Assembly: GCA_025210235.1 (NCBI GenBank)
Contig: JAOASG010000044.1
Location: 1 to 64,000 of the forward strand
DNA length: 64,000 nt
Reading direction: 5' to 3'
Source: Vallitalea sp.
Lineage (GTDB): Bacteria > Bacillota > Clostridia > Lachnospirales > Vallitaleaceae
Numbering within the stretch: the stretch's first letter is position 1; every line of letters begins with the position of its first letter. Of the stretch, positions 1 to 9,448 are shown one piece after another. The notes beneath the pieces were generated by a model. The model had not been told where the DNA came from. It saw nothing but the letters and a program-made list of their open reading frames with translations, and did not search any database. Made by a program: the position numbers and the translations under genes.

Positions 1-141
1 CTTTCCCACATCAATATTCTATGCAGCTAAGCTAATTATAAGGCTTTGCAGAATAAAAATATAGGTGTTTCTTCTATATATTTATTCTGCAAACCAAACC
101 TATAACGCTTAATTTATCTGCATTAAATTAAAGGTGGGAAA
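1..141. repeat. palindromic repeat P5, near-complete copy at window edge
   Basis: The stretch opens with CTTTCCCAC and closes with the reverse complement GTGGGAAAG at about 134-142. Inside, GCAGAATAAA near 49-58 is answered by TTTATTCTGC near 81-90, so the whole unit is an imperfect palindrome. Pieces of it recur at 14661-14684 and, in reverse, at 18114-18157. It carries no coding sequence. It may begin just left of the window. Confidence 0.6.
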
Positions 142-163
142 GTTGAGTAATAAACGAAACTTA

Positions 164-198
164 AATAAGCTTACTTCATTTAGCGAAGTAAGCTTATT
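164..198 (-). terminator. hairpin downstream of the Nudix gene
   Basis: A perfect 14 bp stem (164-177 with 185-198) has a 7-nt loop and lies 37 nt beyond the Nudix stop on the minus strand. It is followed by a moderately T-rich stretch. It probably acts as an intrinsic terminator, although the U tract is weak. Confidence 0.6.
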
Positions 199-235
199 CT
201 AATATTTGTGTAATATAATACGACTTCCTATTTTG

Positions 236-679
236 TTAAATGTATTTTTTATTTCCCCACATGTTGCATTTTTTTAAGTCTAAATAATCATTATAAGCTT
301 GTTCAAGTATTTGTTTTTCATTACTAAATTTTAATAAATGATAAGCTTCATGATATTTGTAATAACCTGAATCTGTAAAAAATTCTTCTCTTTGTGGCCT
401 GCTATAATAGCTATAGGCCTTCATTAGATACCAGTGTACGTCTTTGACAACTGTATCATTGGCAATCATAAAGGAATATTGACTCTTCCCAACGTACTTA
501 ATAATATTTGCTTTAACTCCTGCTTCTTCTCTTACTTCTCTAATAGCTGTATCATTATATTGTTCATCTTCTTCTACAGTACCTTTAGGTAATACCCAAC
601 CTTCGTATTTATATTGATACAGTAACAATATCTTACCCTTATGAATTACCACCCCGCCACAACTAACTGCTTCAATCAT
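236..679 (-). CDS. Nudix hydrolase
   Basis: This 147-residue protein has a complete Nudix box at residues 33-55: G33, E39, then R47-E48-V-R-E51-E52-A-G54-V, the metal-binding helix that cleaves nucleoside diphosphate-linked substrates. The N-terminal strand pair before it (residues 3-31) fits the Nudix fold. The substrate cannot be told from the sequence. The ATG at 679 is chosen because AGGAGG lies 7-8 nt upstream; the reading frame extends six codons further to a TTG, but that extension contains the ribosome binding site. It is a single-gene unit with a hairpin downstream. Family assignment is firm, specificity unknown. Confidence 0.9.
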   Translation of the reverse strand: MIEAVSCGGVVIHKGKILLLYQYKYEGWVLPKGTVEEDEQYNDTAIREVREEAGVKANIIKYVGKSQYSFMIANDTVVKDVHWYLMKAYSYYSRPQREEFFTDSGYYKYHEAYHLLKFSNEKQILEQAYNDYLDLKKCNMWGNKKYI

Positions 680-787
680 AAAAATGCCTCCTAGCAAAGG
701 ATAGTGAATAATAATTTAAATAAAATTATATTTTACATATCCTATATGGGTGATTATCTCAACATTTTTCAAATAAATGCCTCGTCT

Positions 788-834
788 TAAAAAGTATACA
801 ATTTTTTTTTGGATTTTTCAACTGTATATTTTTA
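788..834 (-). terminator. possible terminator after the PBP gene
   Basis: AAAAAGTATAC and GTATATTTTT form an AT-rich stem just beyond the PBP stop, with T runs on the minus strand. The stem is weak and the loop long, so this is tentative. Confidence 0.3.
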
Positions 835-854
835 ACTTCTATAGTTATATGGAA

Positions 855-2282
855 CTATTTAATATAAAGTTTAAATAACTCCCTAGCAATTGGAGCTGCA
901 TACCTAGTACTTGTACCAGAATTTTCTACTATAATGGATAGTGCAATTTGAGGGTTATCAGCAGGAGCAAATCCTACATACCATGCATGAGGCTTTTCTC
1001 CACTATTTTCTGCTGAACCTGTCTTACCCGCAACTTCTATTCCTTCTACGGAAGATGTCCCCCCAGTCCCTTCTGTAACAACTTTTTTCATAAAATTTTT
1101 TAAGATACTAGCCTCTTCTACACTCATTAATTCCTCATAAAACTCTGGCAAGTATTTTGTAATTATTTTTCCATTAACATTTTCCACTCGATCAATTATA
1201 TAAGGTTTCATTAAGTTACCCCCATTAGCAATTGATGTAGTTATTAAAGCATTATGATATGGAGTTACTAATGTTTTACCTTGTCCAATGGCTGTTTCAG
1301 CAATATCATTTGTTTCAGAGTTACTATTAAGTATAAAACTACTAATACTATCTTTTGATAACGTTAATGGATAAGGTGGAGAAGAATTAAATAATAGACT
1401 ATCCGCAACTTCTCTATATCTATATAAATCTAAATTAGTTCCAATATTTGCAAAAGCAGTATTACATGACATTTTAAATGCATGTTCAAGATTTTCTTGG
1501 CCATGAGCAGTATGAGCATAGCAATGAATTGTACTTTCTCCAAAAAAATCTTTACCTGTACAATTATATATATATTGATTCCAATTTGGATTCTCTCTTA
1601 TATATGCAAGAGCTGTTACAATTTTAAAAGTTGACCCAGGTGGATACTTACCGTGAGTTGCTCTATTAAAAAGCGGCTTATTTTCTTTATCGTTATTCCA
1701 AATTTTATAATTACTTTCAATATAATTAGGATCAAAGTCAGGCTTAGAGACCATACATAGTATTTTCCCTGTAGAAGGCTCAATTGCAACTATAGAACCT
1801 TGTCTATCACCTAACAATTCACAAGCTTTATCTTGTAATTCTGCATCCAATGTAGTAATTACATTATTTCCTATACTTTTTTTATTAGAAATAACTTGAA
1901 AAGCTTTTTCTAATATGCCAACATTAGTTTTTAGTAAATCATAATTGGCTAAAGATTCAATACCCGATTTGTCTAAAACAGAATATCCAACTACATGAGA
2001 AAAAACATTTTCATAAGGATAAACACGATACTCTTTTTTGCTATCTACTTTAGTTTCTGCTAAAACCTTTCCTTTTCTGTCTAATATTTTTCCTCTCTTA
2101 ATACTTTGCTCTAATTTTTCAATCCTAGGGTTAACTGGATTAATAATAACATTAGAACTATCAATAGATATAAATTTAATTAGATGAATAATTAATATTA
2201 CAAAAAGTCCTACAAATATATATGAAATATTATTTAAACTTTTATTATCTTTTCTATTTATTTCCTCTTTTTTTCTTTTCAT
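855..2282 (-). CDS. class B penicillin-binding protein (transpeptidase)
   Basis: This protein of about 475 residues has one N-terminal membrane helix (about residues 20-40), a short dimerisation region, and a transpeptidase domain with all three signature motifs: STFK (serine nucleophile, about residue 217), SCN (about 275), and KTGS (about 425). It cross-links peptidoglycan outside the membrane. Its gene overlaps the 3' end of the FtsW/RodA-type gene by 29 nt, so the two form a polymerase-transpeptidase pair, as in known SEDS-bPBP partnerships. The start is the ATG at 2282 with AAAAAGGTG upstream; the GTG nine bases earlier is part of that ribosome binding site. It could serve elongation, division or sporulation; the sequence does not decide which. 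Confidence 0.92.
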   Translation of the reverse strand: MKRKKEEINRKDNKSLNNISYIFVGLFVILIIHLIKFISIDSSNVIINPVNPRIEKLEQSIKRGKILDRKGKVLAETKVDSKKEYRVYPYENVFSHVVGYSVLDKSGIESLANYDLLKTNVGILEKAFQVISNKKSIGNNVITTLDAELQDKACELLGDRQGSIVAIEPSTGKILCMVSKPDFDPNYIESNYKIWNNDKENKPLFNRATHGKYPPGSTFKIVTALAYIRENPNWNQYIYNCTGKDFFGESTIHCYAHTAHGQENLEHAFKMSCNTAFANIGTNLDLYRYREVADSLLFNSSPPYPLTLSKDSISSFILNSNSETNDIAETAIGQGKTLVTPYHNALITTSIANGGNLMKPYIIDRVENVNGKIITKYLPEFYEELMSVEEASILKNFMKKVVTEGTGGTSSVEGIEVAGKTGSAENSGEKPHAWYVGFAPADNPQIALSIIVENSGTSTRYAAPIARELFKLYIK

Positions 2283-3630
2283 TTGTTTCACCTTTTTGAT
2301 TCTTAATATTAATGCCTTCTAAAATTCCTAACATAACAATTGACATTATTAATGATGTACCTCCAGAGCTTACAAATGGTAATGTTACACCTGTTAGCGG
2401 TATTAGCTTAGTAACACCACCTAAAATTAAAAACATTTGAAACCCTATAGTACAACTTATACCACTAGCCAATAATAAATAAAAATTATTAGTGCTGTCT
2501 TTTGCAATTTGTATCCCAGTTAGAAAAAACAAAACCATAATAATAATCATTAGTATGGAAAAAATATTTCCAAATTCTTCGCAAATAACCGCAAAAATTA
2601 TATCCGTCTTAACAGCTGGAATTCTGTATGGCATGCCTTTGGTTAAACCATTACCTAACCAACCACCTGCCCCTATAGCGAATAAAGAATGTGCGATTTG
2701 ATAGCCTTTCTTATGAATATCTGCCCAAGGATTCATCCAAGCTTCAACTCTAACTCTCACATGAGGATAAAATCTATAAGCTATTAATGAACCCATAATA
2801 CCACCACTTAAACCTCCTAAAAAGTAAAATGGTTTATTAGTAGAAATATAGATTACTGAAATAAATATTATAAAAAATATTAAAGCTGTTCCAAGATCTC
2901 TTTGATATACTAATAATATAATAAGTATTAATGATGGTATTGCTGCTATAATAACATGAACAAACTTTTCTCTTTTTCTCATATAAGCAGCTAAAAATAA
3001 TATATACAGAATTTTTATAAGTTCTGATGGTTGAAAAGTGAAATCACCAACCATAATCCAATTAGTAGCACCTTTTTTTTCAACACCTATAAAAGTAACC
3101 GTTACTAATAAAACAATCGAAATACCAATATATATCCACTCTAATTTCTCTAAAAAATTAAACCTTCCAATGAAAATAGGTATTAACAATGCAACTAAAT
3201 AACCTAGTGCAGCTAATAAAAATTGTCTATGACCACTATAATAATCAATTCTTGCTAAAATAAGAAATGAGATACATATTAAATATAAAGTTATATTCCA
3301 TAATAAAACATCACTGTGTTTATATATTTTTTTTATTAAATACCAAAATAGCATGAAAAATAATACTTCTTCTACATAAAGTATTAATAAATTTAATTTA
3401 TGTTTATCTGATGCACCAACTAATAGCATAAATCCTAAAAAATGTGTTATTAGTAAAGTGACTCTTTGATTTCTCAAATAGTATTCTACTTTAAAATCAT
3501 CTAGAATATGATTAGATATATATTTTTTGTTATTGTATTTATATCTATATAATTTGTAACAAATATAAGTATAATAGATTGCTAATAGTATAAATATAAA
3601 TCGTGTAATATTAATGATAACTTCTAACAT
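2254..3630 (-). CDS. FtsW/RodA/SpoVE-family peptidoglycan polymerase
   Basis: This SEDS-family integral membrane protein has 458 residues and many hydrophobic segments. The family hallmark region reads FTFQPSELIKI (about residues 200-210), and the long extracellular loop carrying HVRVRVEAWMNPW precedes the conserved YQIAHSLFAIGAGG stretch. The family polymerises lipid II glycan chains together with a class B PBP, which here is encoded immediately downstream with overlapping reading frames. The N-terminal extension of about 60 residues is longer than in minimal FtsW. The start at 3630 has AGGTGA eight bases upstream. The gap to the upstream U32 gene is only 10 nt, so they are likely co-transcribed. 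Family is certain; whether it is FtsW, RodA or SpoVE is not. Confidence 0.92.
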   Translation of the reverse strand: MLEVIINITRFIFILLAIYYTYICYKLYRYKYNNKKYISNHILDDFKVEYYLRNQRVTLLITHFLGFMLLVGASDKHKLNLLILYVEEVLFFMLFWYLIKKIYKHSDVLLWNITLYLICISFLILARIDYYSGHRQFLLAALGYLVALLIPIFIGRFNFLEKLEWIYIGISIVLLVTVTFIGVEKKGATNWIMVGDFTFQPSELIKILYILFLAAYMRKREKFVHVIIAAIPSLILIILLVYQRDLGTALIFFIIFISVIYISTNKPFYFLGGLSGGIMGSLIAYRFYPHVRVRVEAWMNPWADIHKKGYQIAHSLFAIGAGGWLGNGLTKGMPYRIPAVKTDIIFAVICEEFGNIFSILMIIIMVLFFLTGIQIAKDSTNNFYLLLASGISCTIGFQMFLILGGVTKLIPLTGVTLPFVSSGGTSLIMSIVMLGILEGINIKNQKGETNEKKKRGNK

Positions 3631-3640
3631 ATGTTTTCAC

Positions 3641-6043
3641 CTACTCAATACCTCTTAAAAAATGACCCCGATTAAACTCATCTATATCAAGAATTCTAAG
3701 AATATTATCGGTACTCATATCAATATTATCAAATATAATATTATTAATTGTCTTCATAATATTTACTATATCTTTATTTTTTTCTGTAGTAAATTCTAGT
3801 CTAAGATTATTAATACCTAATTCGCTAATTCTTTTTGACTGATCAAATAGTATTAGGGGACTTGAATTATAAATTACATTATGACAATTTATGCATCTTC
3901 TATCTATATAAAAGTTTTTACCATATCTATCCTTCAAATAATATTTTTTATTATTATAACATAAGTTACTATTTTTTGTAGCATTTGTAACAACACATTG
4001 TTTAGATACCATTAATGGAAGATATCCATAAATAAGAATTTCAGAACTTATATTATTAAGCTTATAAATATCTTTATTATGGAGTTCAGGTGATAATGTT
4101 ATTCTAGAAGCACCTTTTTGTTTCCATGTATTTATTGTTTGATTATTAATTACATTTAAATTATAGTCAATAACAATTTCTTTATTAGTATTTTCTACTA
4201 AATTCATCTCACCATATGTCCTAACTAGGTAACCATTCACGTTAAGCTCTTGTATTTTCTTATATTTATTGATAAATTTATCTTGTGTTTTTTTATTAAA
4301 AATTCTTGGTAATGCTACATAACTTTTTATATTTTTATTATTACAAATATCCACTATTTCTTTAATTTCTTCAATTGCAATTAATTCACTTTCAATATAT
4401 ACACCTTCTACATTAAACTGTATAACTGCATTTAATTGCTGTATATTTCTAATTAAAACAAATATATTATTTTCTATATTATCTACATGCTTATCAATTG
4501 TTAATGAGTTTGGCGTTATTTTTAGAGGTTCTTTTTTATAAAAACCTATGATAGCATTACTTAGCTTTTCTAAAGCATTTCTTCTTAACTTATTAATTTC
4601 ACTTATTGGAATAAAAACATCCTCTTCAATACTTGCCTCAATAATATCCATTTCAAAAGGATACTCACCTGTTTTTTTAAATTGTTTTATTATTCTCTCA
4701 GTAGACAAAGATTGATTTTTTGCTTTTTCTACAATAGAACCTACTTCAGTAATATGATAGTTATAAAAAAATAAATCTATAGTAATCGGTTTATTTATCT
4801 CTAACTTAATTTTACATTTTACGTCTTTTTTCAACTTATTTGTTTTAATATTGGCTGAAATATTATCAAGTATTTCTTTATTTTTTATTCTATATACTTT
4901 ATTCCCAGGAACTATATTGTTATTATATTCTTTTAGTGTAATAATCAGTGTATCTGAAGTATTTTTGATACTTATACATGGAAAAGGTTCATTGCCTGTC
5001 CATATTTCTAATTTATCCCCTTTATTAACTTTCTTATCTAACTTAATATTTATAGTCTTATTATTCTTATTAACTTTTGTCACTTTACCAATATATACAC
5101 CTTGATTATTTGGCTTTATCATTGACATTAATTGGTTATTTTTATCTGTATAATATCCTTTTGAAAAACCACCTCTATTATAAATTTGAAGTAATAAATC
5201 TTTATCCTCTTTTTCTACTTTATAATCTTCTGGATTATTTAAATATTTATCAATGTATTTTCTATATATAGATGTTACAGAATAAACATATTCAGGACTT
5301 TTCATTCTTCCTTCAATTTTGAATGAATGTATTCCACTATCAATTAATTCGGGTAATATATCAATAGTAGCTATATCTTTAGGACTTAATAAATACTTAC
5401 CACTTGTAGTATTAATTTTTTGGTTCTCATCTATTAATGTATAAGGTAATCTACATGTTCCTGCACATCTACCTCTATTACCACTTCTTCCACCCAAAAT
5501 ACTACTCATTAGACATTGTCCTGAATACGAATAGCATAAAGCTCCATGTATAAAACATTCAATCTCAGTATCTGTATTATTTATAATATATTTTATTTCA
5601 TCTAAATTAGATTCTCTACTAAGTACAACACGACTAAATCCAAAATTTTTAAGGTATTCTACACCATGTAAATTATGAATAGTCATTTGAGTACTAGCAT
5701 GTATTTCTAGATTTTTAAATGTTTGTTTGATAAGTTTAGCTACTCCAAGATCCTGAATAATTAATGCATCAATCCCAGCATTGTATACAATATTAATATA
5801 TTCTATAAGAGAATTTAATTCTTGCTCCTTAAATAGAGTATTAACCGTTAAATATATCTTTACACCTCTAAGGTGGCAATAATCTATAGCTTTTATTAAT
5901 TCTTCAGTATCAAAATTAGATGCATATGCCCTTGCACTAAATTGTTTACCACCAACATAAACAGCATCACATCCACCATTAATAGCTGCAATCAAGGAGT
6001 CAAAAGACCCTGCTGGTGATAATAATTCTGGTTTTATTTTCAT
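3641..6043 (-). CDS. peptidase U32 family protein with DUF3656, RlhA-like
   Basis: This 800-residue protein begins with the typical U32 sequence KPELLSPAGSFDSLIAAI and the YVGGKQFSAR segment. A cysteine-rich signature lies around residues 165-200 (CFIHGALC...GQCLMSS...GNRGRCAGTC), and a second Cys cluster (RRCINC) sits near the C-terminus. The length and the extra C-terminal half match the U32 proteins carrying DUF3656. E. coli RlhA of that type is needed for hydroxylation of 23S rRNA C2501, and its relative TrhP acts on tRNA wobble uridine. A role in prephenate-dependent RNA hydroxylation is therefore inferred, not shown; a true protease activity is the older annotation. The start at 6043 has AAAGGTGA upstream. 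Confidence 0.85.
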   Translation of the reverse strand: MKIKPELLSPAGSFDSLIAAINGGCDAVYVGGKQFSARAYASNFDTEELIKAIDYCHLRGVKIYLTVNTLFKEQELNSLIEYINIVYNAGIDALIIQDLGVAKLIKQTFKNLEIHASTQMTIHNLHGVEYLKNFGFSRVVLSRESNLDEIKYIINNTDTEIECFIHGALCYSYSGQCLMSSILGGRSGNRGRCAGTCRLPYTLIDENQKINTTSGKYLLSPKDIATIDILPELIDSGIHSFKIEGRMKSPEYVYSVTSIYRKYIDKYLNNPEDYKVEKEDKDLLLQIYNRGGFSKGYYTDKNNQLMSMIKPNNQGVYIGKVTKVNKNNKTINIKLDKKVNKGDKLEIWTGNEPFPCISIKNTSDTLIITLKEYNNNIVPGNKVYRIKNKEILDNISANIKTNKLKKDVKCKIKLEINKPITIDLFFYNYHITEVGSIVEKAKNQSLSTERIIKQFKKTGEYPFEMDIIEASIEEDVFIPISEINKLRRNALEKLSNAIIGFYKKEPLKITPNSLTIDKHVDNIENNIFVLIRNIQQLNAVIQFNVEGVYIESELIAIEEIKEIVDICNNKNIKSYVALPRIFNKKTQDKFINKYKKIQELNVNGYLVRTYGEMNLVENTNKEIVIDYNLNVINNQTINTWKQKGASRITLSPELHNKDIYKLNNISSEILIYGYLPLMVSKQCVVTNATKNSNLCYNNKKYYLKDRYGKNFYIDRRCINCHNVIYNSSPLILFDQSKRISELGINNLRLEFTTEKNKDIVNIMKTINNIIFDNIDMSTDNILRILDIDEFNRGHFLRGIE

Positions 6044-6080
6044 GAAACTTCACCTTTCTATTTATAAGTTCTTTTATTAG

Positions 6081-6095
6081 GTAATTGCAAAACAA
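6081..6095. repeat. P1 terminal fragment
   Basis: The 13-15 bases GTAATTGCAAAAC equal the end of the P1 palindromic repeat. No partner end is present, so this is a remnant or chance match upstream of the U32 gene. Confidence 0.35.
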
Positions 6096-6144
6096 AATTT
6101 TATTCTATATAAAACACTACCATTGACGGAAGTAACTTTAAGAA

Positions 6145-6177
6145 AATAAAAGTAGTAATATATATTATATTACTACT
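6145..6177 (-). terminator. zapA terminator overlapping the stop codon
   Basis: On the minus strand AGTAGTAATATA pairs with TATATTACTACT and is followed by TTTATTTTC. The left arm starts within the last zapA codons, so the hairpin includes the TAG stop. Confidence 0.7.
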
Positions 6178-6601
6178 CATTCTCTAAATCAAATGTTTCA
6201 ATATATTCGTCTAATTCAGCTTTATAATTCTCTAAATCTTCTTCCAATTTTTCAGCTTTATAGATTAACTGTTTCTTTTCTGCCTCAAGATTATGTATTG
6301 TTTCTTGTAATTTAATAATTTCACGTTCTTTATCAAGTATAAGTTCATCCTTTAATTTAAATGACTCATTTAATTTATCAGTACCTTCTTTTGCCTTAAA
6401 ATAGTCATCTGCAATATTAATTGCTAATAATATTGACATTAATCTAGTATTAAGAAATTGTCCATTTTCGGAAGCCTTTAATTCATCAAGTTTATTATTA
6501 ATATAAAGTGCAACTCTTTGAATGTATTCTTCGCTTTCGTTACCTGATAATGTATATACATTACCTCCAATTATTACTTTTGTATCGTTCTTGGACGACA
6601 T
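6173..6601 (-). CDS. zapA: cell division protein ZapA
   Basis: This 142-residue protein has the ZapA N-terminal domain: a beta pair (TKVIIGGNVYTLSGNESEEY) followed by the helix YIQRVALYINNKLDEL and the segment ARLMSILLAINIADDY-like. It ends in a long Glu/Lys-rich coiled coil (about residues 75-142) that forms the antiparallel tetramer. ZapA bundles FtsZ protofilaments at the division septum. The start at 6601 is preceded by AAAGGAGG. Its terminator overlaps the stop codon, so it is probably separated from the U32-FtsW-PBP genes downstream, although read-through is possible. The length is usual for clostridial ZapA. Confidence 0.9.
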   Translation of the reverse strand: MSSKNDTKVIIGGNVYTLSGNESEEYIQRVALYINNKLDELKASENGQFLNTRLMSILLAINIADDYFKAKEGTDKLNESFKLKDELILDKEREIIKLQETIHNLEAEKKQLIYKAEKLEEDLENYKAELDEYIETFDLENE

Positions 6602-6712
6602 TATTAGGACCTCCTTTACTAAGTTATTTCAAAGCATATATAAGTTAATATTTAGTTAATTTTTATCTTATAATCATATAAGCCCTAATAGAATTAATAA
6701 TATTATAACATA

Positions 6713-6750
6713 AAGAAACAATAATTGACAATTATGAATTATTGTTTCTT
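6713..6750 (-). terminator. terminator after the winged-helix regulator
   Basis: A perfect 13 bp inverted repeat (6713-6725 with 6738-6750) spans AAGAAACAATAAT and its complement, with a 12-nt loop. It lies about 40 nt beyond the regulator stop. Confidence 0.65.
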
Positions 6751-6790
6751 CACGACATCTTTTTATAGTTATTTATATATTATCGTTTTT

Positions 6791-7315
6791 CTAGATAACA
6801 CAACTTAATATGTTAAGTACTAGATTATTTTTGGGGTTTATCTCCTCTTTATTTTTATTCCACGTAAGTATAATTCCTTCTTGATTAGTTATTTCTACAA
6901 TGTTATCAATTTCAAAATATTCTATGTTGTATATTCGTTTAGCCTCTATAATACTCATTTTCACAAGTTTATACAATTCATCATGATTACCATACAAATA
7001 AAATTTATTATATCCTTTACTTACTTGTTCTCTAATAATCTTTTTAGTTATTTGTCTAACTCTACTAACCATTTGATAACTAACTACCACCTCATCATAG
7101 GTTTTTTTATCTTTAGCTTTTTTCCCAAGAGGTGTTAGCGTATACTTTAATGATCTTGAATTAATTTGCTGTGCATTAACATATCCTTTAATAATCATAT
7201 TCTGTAAAATAGCATTAATTGAACCAAGGGATAGTCCTAAGTCTTTTGCTAAATTTCTTTGGGTCACATGTTTGTTATTATTAATATTACATAATAATTG
7301 TAATTCTTTATCCAT
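6791..7315 (-). CDS. winged helix-turn-helix transcriptional regulator
   Basis: In this 174-residue protein, residues 1-75 form a MarR-like winged helix: KHVTQRNLAKDLGLSLGSINAIL is the helix-turn-helix, and LKYTLTPLGKKAK is the wing with the frequent 'TPLG' motif. The C-terminal 100 residues contain a possible ligand or redox-like alpha/beta region (KFYLYGNHDELYKLVKMSI), seen in regulators of this type. The target is unknown. A P1 palindromic repeat lies directly upstream between it and ruvB, and no obvious target operator was seen. The start is the ATG at 7315 with AAGGGTG upstream; the GTG nine bases earlier belongs to the ribosome binding site. Resemblance to EPS-associated MarR-type regulators is only suggestive. 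Confidence 0.75.
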   Translation of the reverse strand: MDKELQLLCNINNNKHVTQRNLAKDLGLSLGSINAILQNMIIKGYVNAQQINSRSLKYTLTPLGKKAKDKKTYDEVVVSYQMVSRVRQITKKIIREQVSKGYNKFYLYGNHDELYKLVKMSIIEAKRIYNIEYFEIDNIVEITNQEGIILTWNKNKEEINPKNNLVLNILSCVI

Positions 7316-7348
7316 AATGTTCACCCTTACATATAATTTTTATATTAA

Positions 7349-7461
7349 GTAATTGTAAAACTACATTAAGTTGATTCTTTAATATAATATGTTGGATTAC
7401 GAATTGTAATAAGAATTACATATTGTATGTAAAGAATTTAAATCCTTAGCTTTGCAATTAC
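7349..7461. repeat. P1 palindromic repeat, full copy (113 bp)
   Basis: The ends GTAATTG and CAATTAC are inverted. Inside, ATTCTTTAATATAATATGTT at about 7374 is answered by the complement of ATTCTTTACATACAATATGT, giving an imperfect palindrome. Its length matches the copies at 9449-9561 and 19435-19547 exactly. There is no open reading frame. Confidence 0.85.
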
Positions 7462-7571
7462 CTATATTATTATATATAGTTTAATATTATTGGAAATAAT
7501 TGTCAATAAAATATGTAAATATTTAGGACAAACTATAAAAAGTTACGTAGTTTTGATAATTGTATTTTGAG

Positions 7572-8567
7572 TTACTCATACATAATCCCAAAATGTTTAT
7601 AACATAAAGGTGTGACTACTCTTCCTCTAGGAGTTCTATTTATATATCCTAGCTGGATAAGGTAAGGTTCATAAACATCCTCAACAGTACCAGATTCTTC
7701 ACCAATAGTTGCAGCTAAGGTGTCAAGTCCAACTGGCCCTCCATTATATTTTTCTATCATAGCTAGTAGCATTTTTCTATCACTTTTATCTAGTCCACTT
7801 TTATCTACATCTAGTAAATCAAGCGCATAATCAGCTACTTCTTTAGTTATTTCACCATTATATTTCACTTGAGCAAAATCTCTTACACGTTTTAATAATC
7901 TATTTGCAAGTCTAGGAGTTCCTCTTGAACGCCTAGCTATCTCAACAGCACCTTTTTCATCAATATGTATATCAAGTACATTAGATGATCGCTTAACAAT
8001 TGTTGTTAATTCTTCTAATGTATAAAATTCTAATTTATTTATAACTCCAAATCTATCTCTTAAAGGTGAAGTTAATAAACCTATACGTGTTGTTGCGCCA
8101 ACAAGAGTAAATTTTGGTAAATCTAGTCTTATCGATCTAGCCGATGGCCCTTTTCCAATAACTATATCAATAACAAAATCCTCCATAGCAGGATACATTA
8201 CTTCTTCCACCTGCCTATTTAATCTATGAATTTCATCGATAAAAAGAATATCTCCTTCTTGAAGATTATTTAGTATAGCTGCCATATCCCCTGGTTTTTC
8301 TATAGCTGGTCCAGAAGTAATTTTCATGTTTACGTTCATTTCATTAGCAATAATATTGGATAATGTAGTTTTTCCAAGTCCTGGAGGTCCATATAAAAGC
8401 ACATGATCTAGAGGTTCATTTCTAAGTTTAGCTGCTTCTATAAAAACTTTCATATTTTCTTTAGCTTTTTCTTGTCCGATGTAATCAGATAATAACTTTG
8501 GACGAAGGTTATGTTCAATTTTTAGATCTTCATCTATTAATTCTGTAGTAATAATTCTATTATCCAT
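7572..8567 (-). CDS. ruvB: Holliday junction branch migration helicase RuvB
   Basis: This 331-residue AAA+ ATPase has Walker [10 protein letters not shown] (about residues 59-67), Walker B LFIDEIH, sensor motif GATTR, and the C-terminal winged helix ending in [16 protein letters not shown]. RuvB rings drive branch migration of Holliday junctions bound by RuvA during recombinational repair. Its ATG overlaps the ruvA TAA by one base (TAATG), so the two genes are translationally coupled and share the SOS-type promoter upstream of ruvA. Length and motifs are all standard. Confidence 0.98.
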   Translation of the reverse strand: MDNRIITTELIDEDLKIEHNLRPKLLSDYIGQEKAKENMKVFIEAAKLRNEPLDHVLLYGPPGLGKTTLSNIIANEMNVNMKITSGPAIEKPGDMAAILNNLQEGDILFIDEIHRLNRQVEEVMYPAMEDFVIDIVIGKGPSARSIRLDLPKFTLVGATTRIGLLTSPLRDRFGVINKLEFYTLEELTTIVKRSSNVLDIHIDEKGAVEIARRSRGTPRLANRLLKRVRDFAQVKYNGEITKEVADYALDLLDVDKSGLDKSDRKMLLAMIEKYNGGPVGLDTLAATIGEESGTVEDVYEPYLIQLGYINRTPRGRVVTPLCYKHFGIMYE

Positions 8568-9184
8568 TATAAATTGCTCCCTATCTTACTTAATGCGCCT
8601 TTAATAATATCTTCTACTGTTGTAGTATCTTTTATATCTACTAACCTTACTGCTTTCACTGCCTCTGTACTTGAATATCCAAGTGCAACCAAAGCTGAAA
8701 TAGCATCATTTTTTGAATCCGAAAGTTGAGATACTTGGGTCCTATCCATTAATTCAGATGATATACTATCTTCATAATCTTTTATTGTTAACTTATCCTT
8801 CAACTCAAGTATAAGTTTTTGTGCTGTTTTTTTCCCTATTCCAGGCGCTTTTGAAATTGTCTTAACATCATCCGCTATTATAGCAAATCTTAACTCATCA
8901 GGTGTTATAGTAGATAAAACACCTAAAGCACCTTTTGGTCCAATACCATTAACGGTTATTAACTTCTTAAACACATCTAGATCATCTCTAGTAATAAATC
9001 CGTATAGAAGCATAGCATCTTCACGAACATATAAATATGTATACATTTTAACAACATCACCTATATTAGGTAAAGATTCAATTGTTGACGTAGAAATTCT
9101 TATTTCATAACCAATACCACTTACATCAACAATAATATAATCATTATCAATAAATTCTAGAGTTCCTTTTATATACGATATCAT
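8567..9184 (-). CDS. ruvA: Holliday junction DNA helicase subunit RuvA
   Basis: This 205-residue protein has the N-terminal OB-fold ([21 protein letters not shown]), two helix-hairpin-helix motifs ([14 protein letters not shown] and [15 protein letters not shown]), and the C-terminal domain that contacts RuvB ([20 protein letters not shown]). It binds four-way junctions as a tetramer and loads RuvB. It is the first gene of the ruvAB pair, with an AGGTGG-type ribosome binding site. A LexA-type palindrome and a -10 element lie about 40-60 nt upstream, indicating SOS control. No ruvC lies nearby, as usual in Firmicutes. Confidence 0.98.
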   Translation of the reverse strand: MISYIKGTLEFIDNDYIIVDVSGIGYEIRISTSTIESLPNIGDVVKMYTYLYVREDAMLLYGFITRDDLDVFKKLITVNGIGPKGALGVLSTITPDELRFAIIADDVKTISKAPGIGKKTAQKLILELKDKLTIKDYEDSISSELMDRTQVSQLSDSKNDAISALVALGYSSTEAVKAVRLVDIKDTTTVEDIIKGALSKIGSNL

Positions 9185-9223
9185 TTAACCACCTACTTTT
9201 CAACAATGTACTTAATAATTTAG

Positions 9224-9235
9224 GAACATTTGTTC
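9224..9235 (-). promoter_or_regulatory. LexA-type SOS operator upstream of ruvAB
   Basis: The perfect 12-base palindrome GAACATTTGTTC fits the Gram-positive LexA core GAAC-N4-GTTC. It lies directly downstream of the ruvA -10 element, where repressor binding would block transcription. Control of ruvAB by LexA is common in bacteria; the assignment here rests on sequence and position. Confidence 0.75.
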
Positions 9236-9237
9236 TT

Positions 9238-9266
9238 ATTATACTTTATTTTGACATTTAATACAA
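9238..9266 (-). promoter_or_regulatory. sigma-A promoter of ruvAB
   Basis: Read on the minus strand, TATAAT (complement of 9238-9243) is preceded at 17 nt by TTGTAT. The LexA-type box sits at the expected transcription start. Confidence 0.6.
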
Positions 9267-9448
9267 GTTATACTAATACTTTCAAAAAAAGTTGTCTAAT
9301 AAATAATAAATTTGGTAATAACTATTATTATCTAGAGTAATAAATCTTTCCTATTAGAGAAGAAATAATAAAAAAATCTTAAGATTTTCTTTTAATCCAA
9401 TTGCTTATGTAATATAATAAGTAAGAAATACTTATATTTAATAAATAG

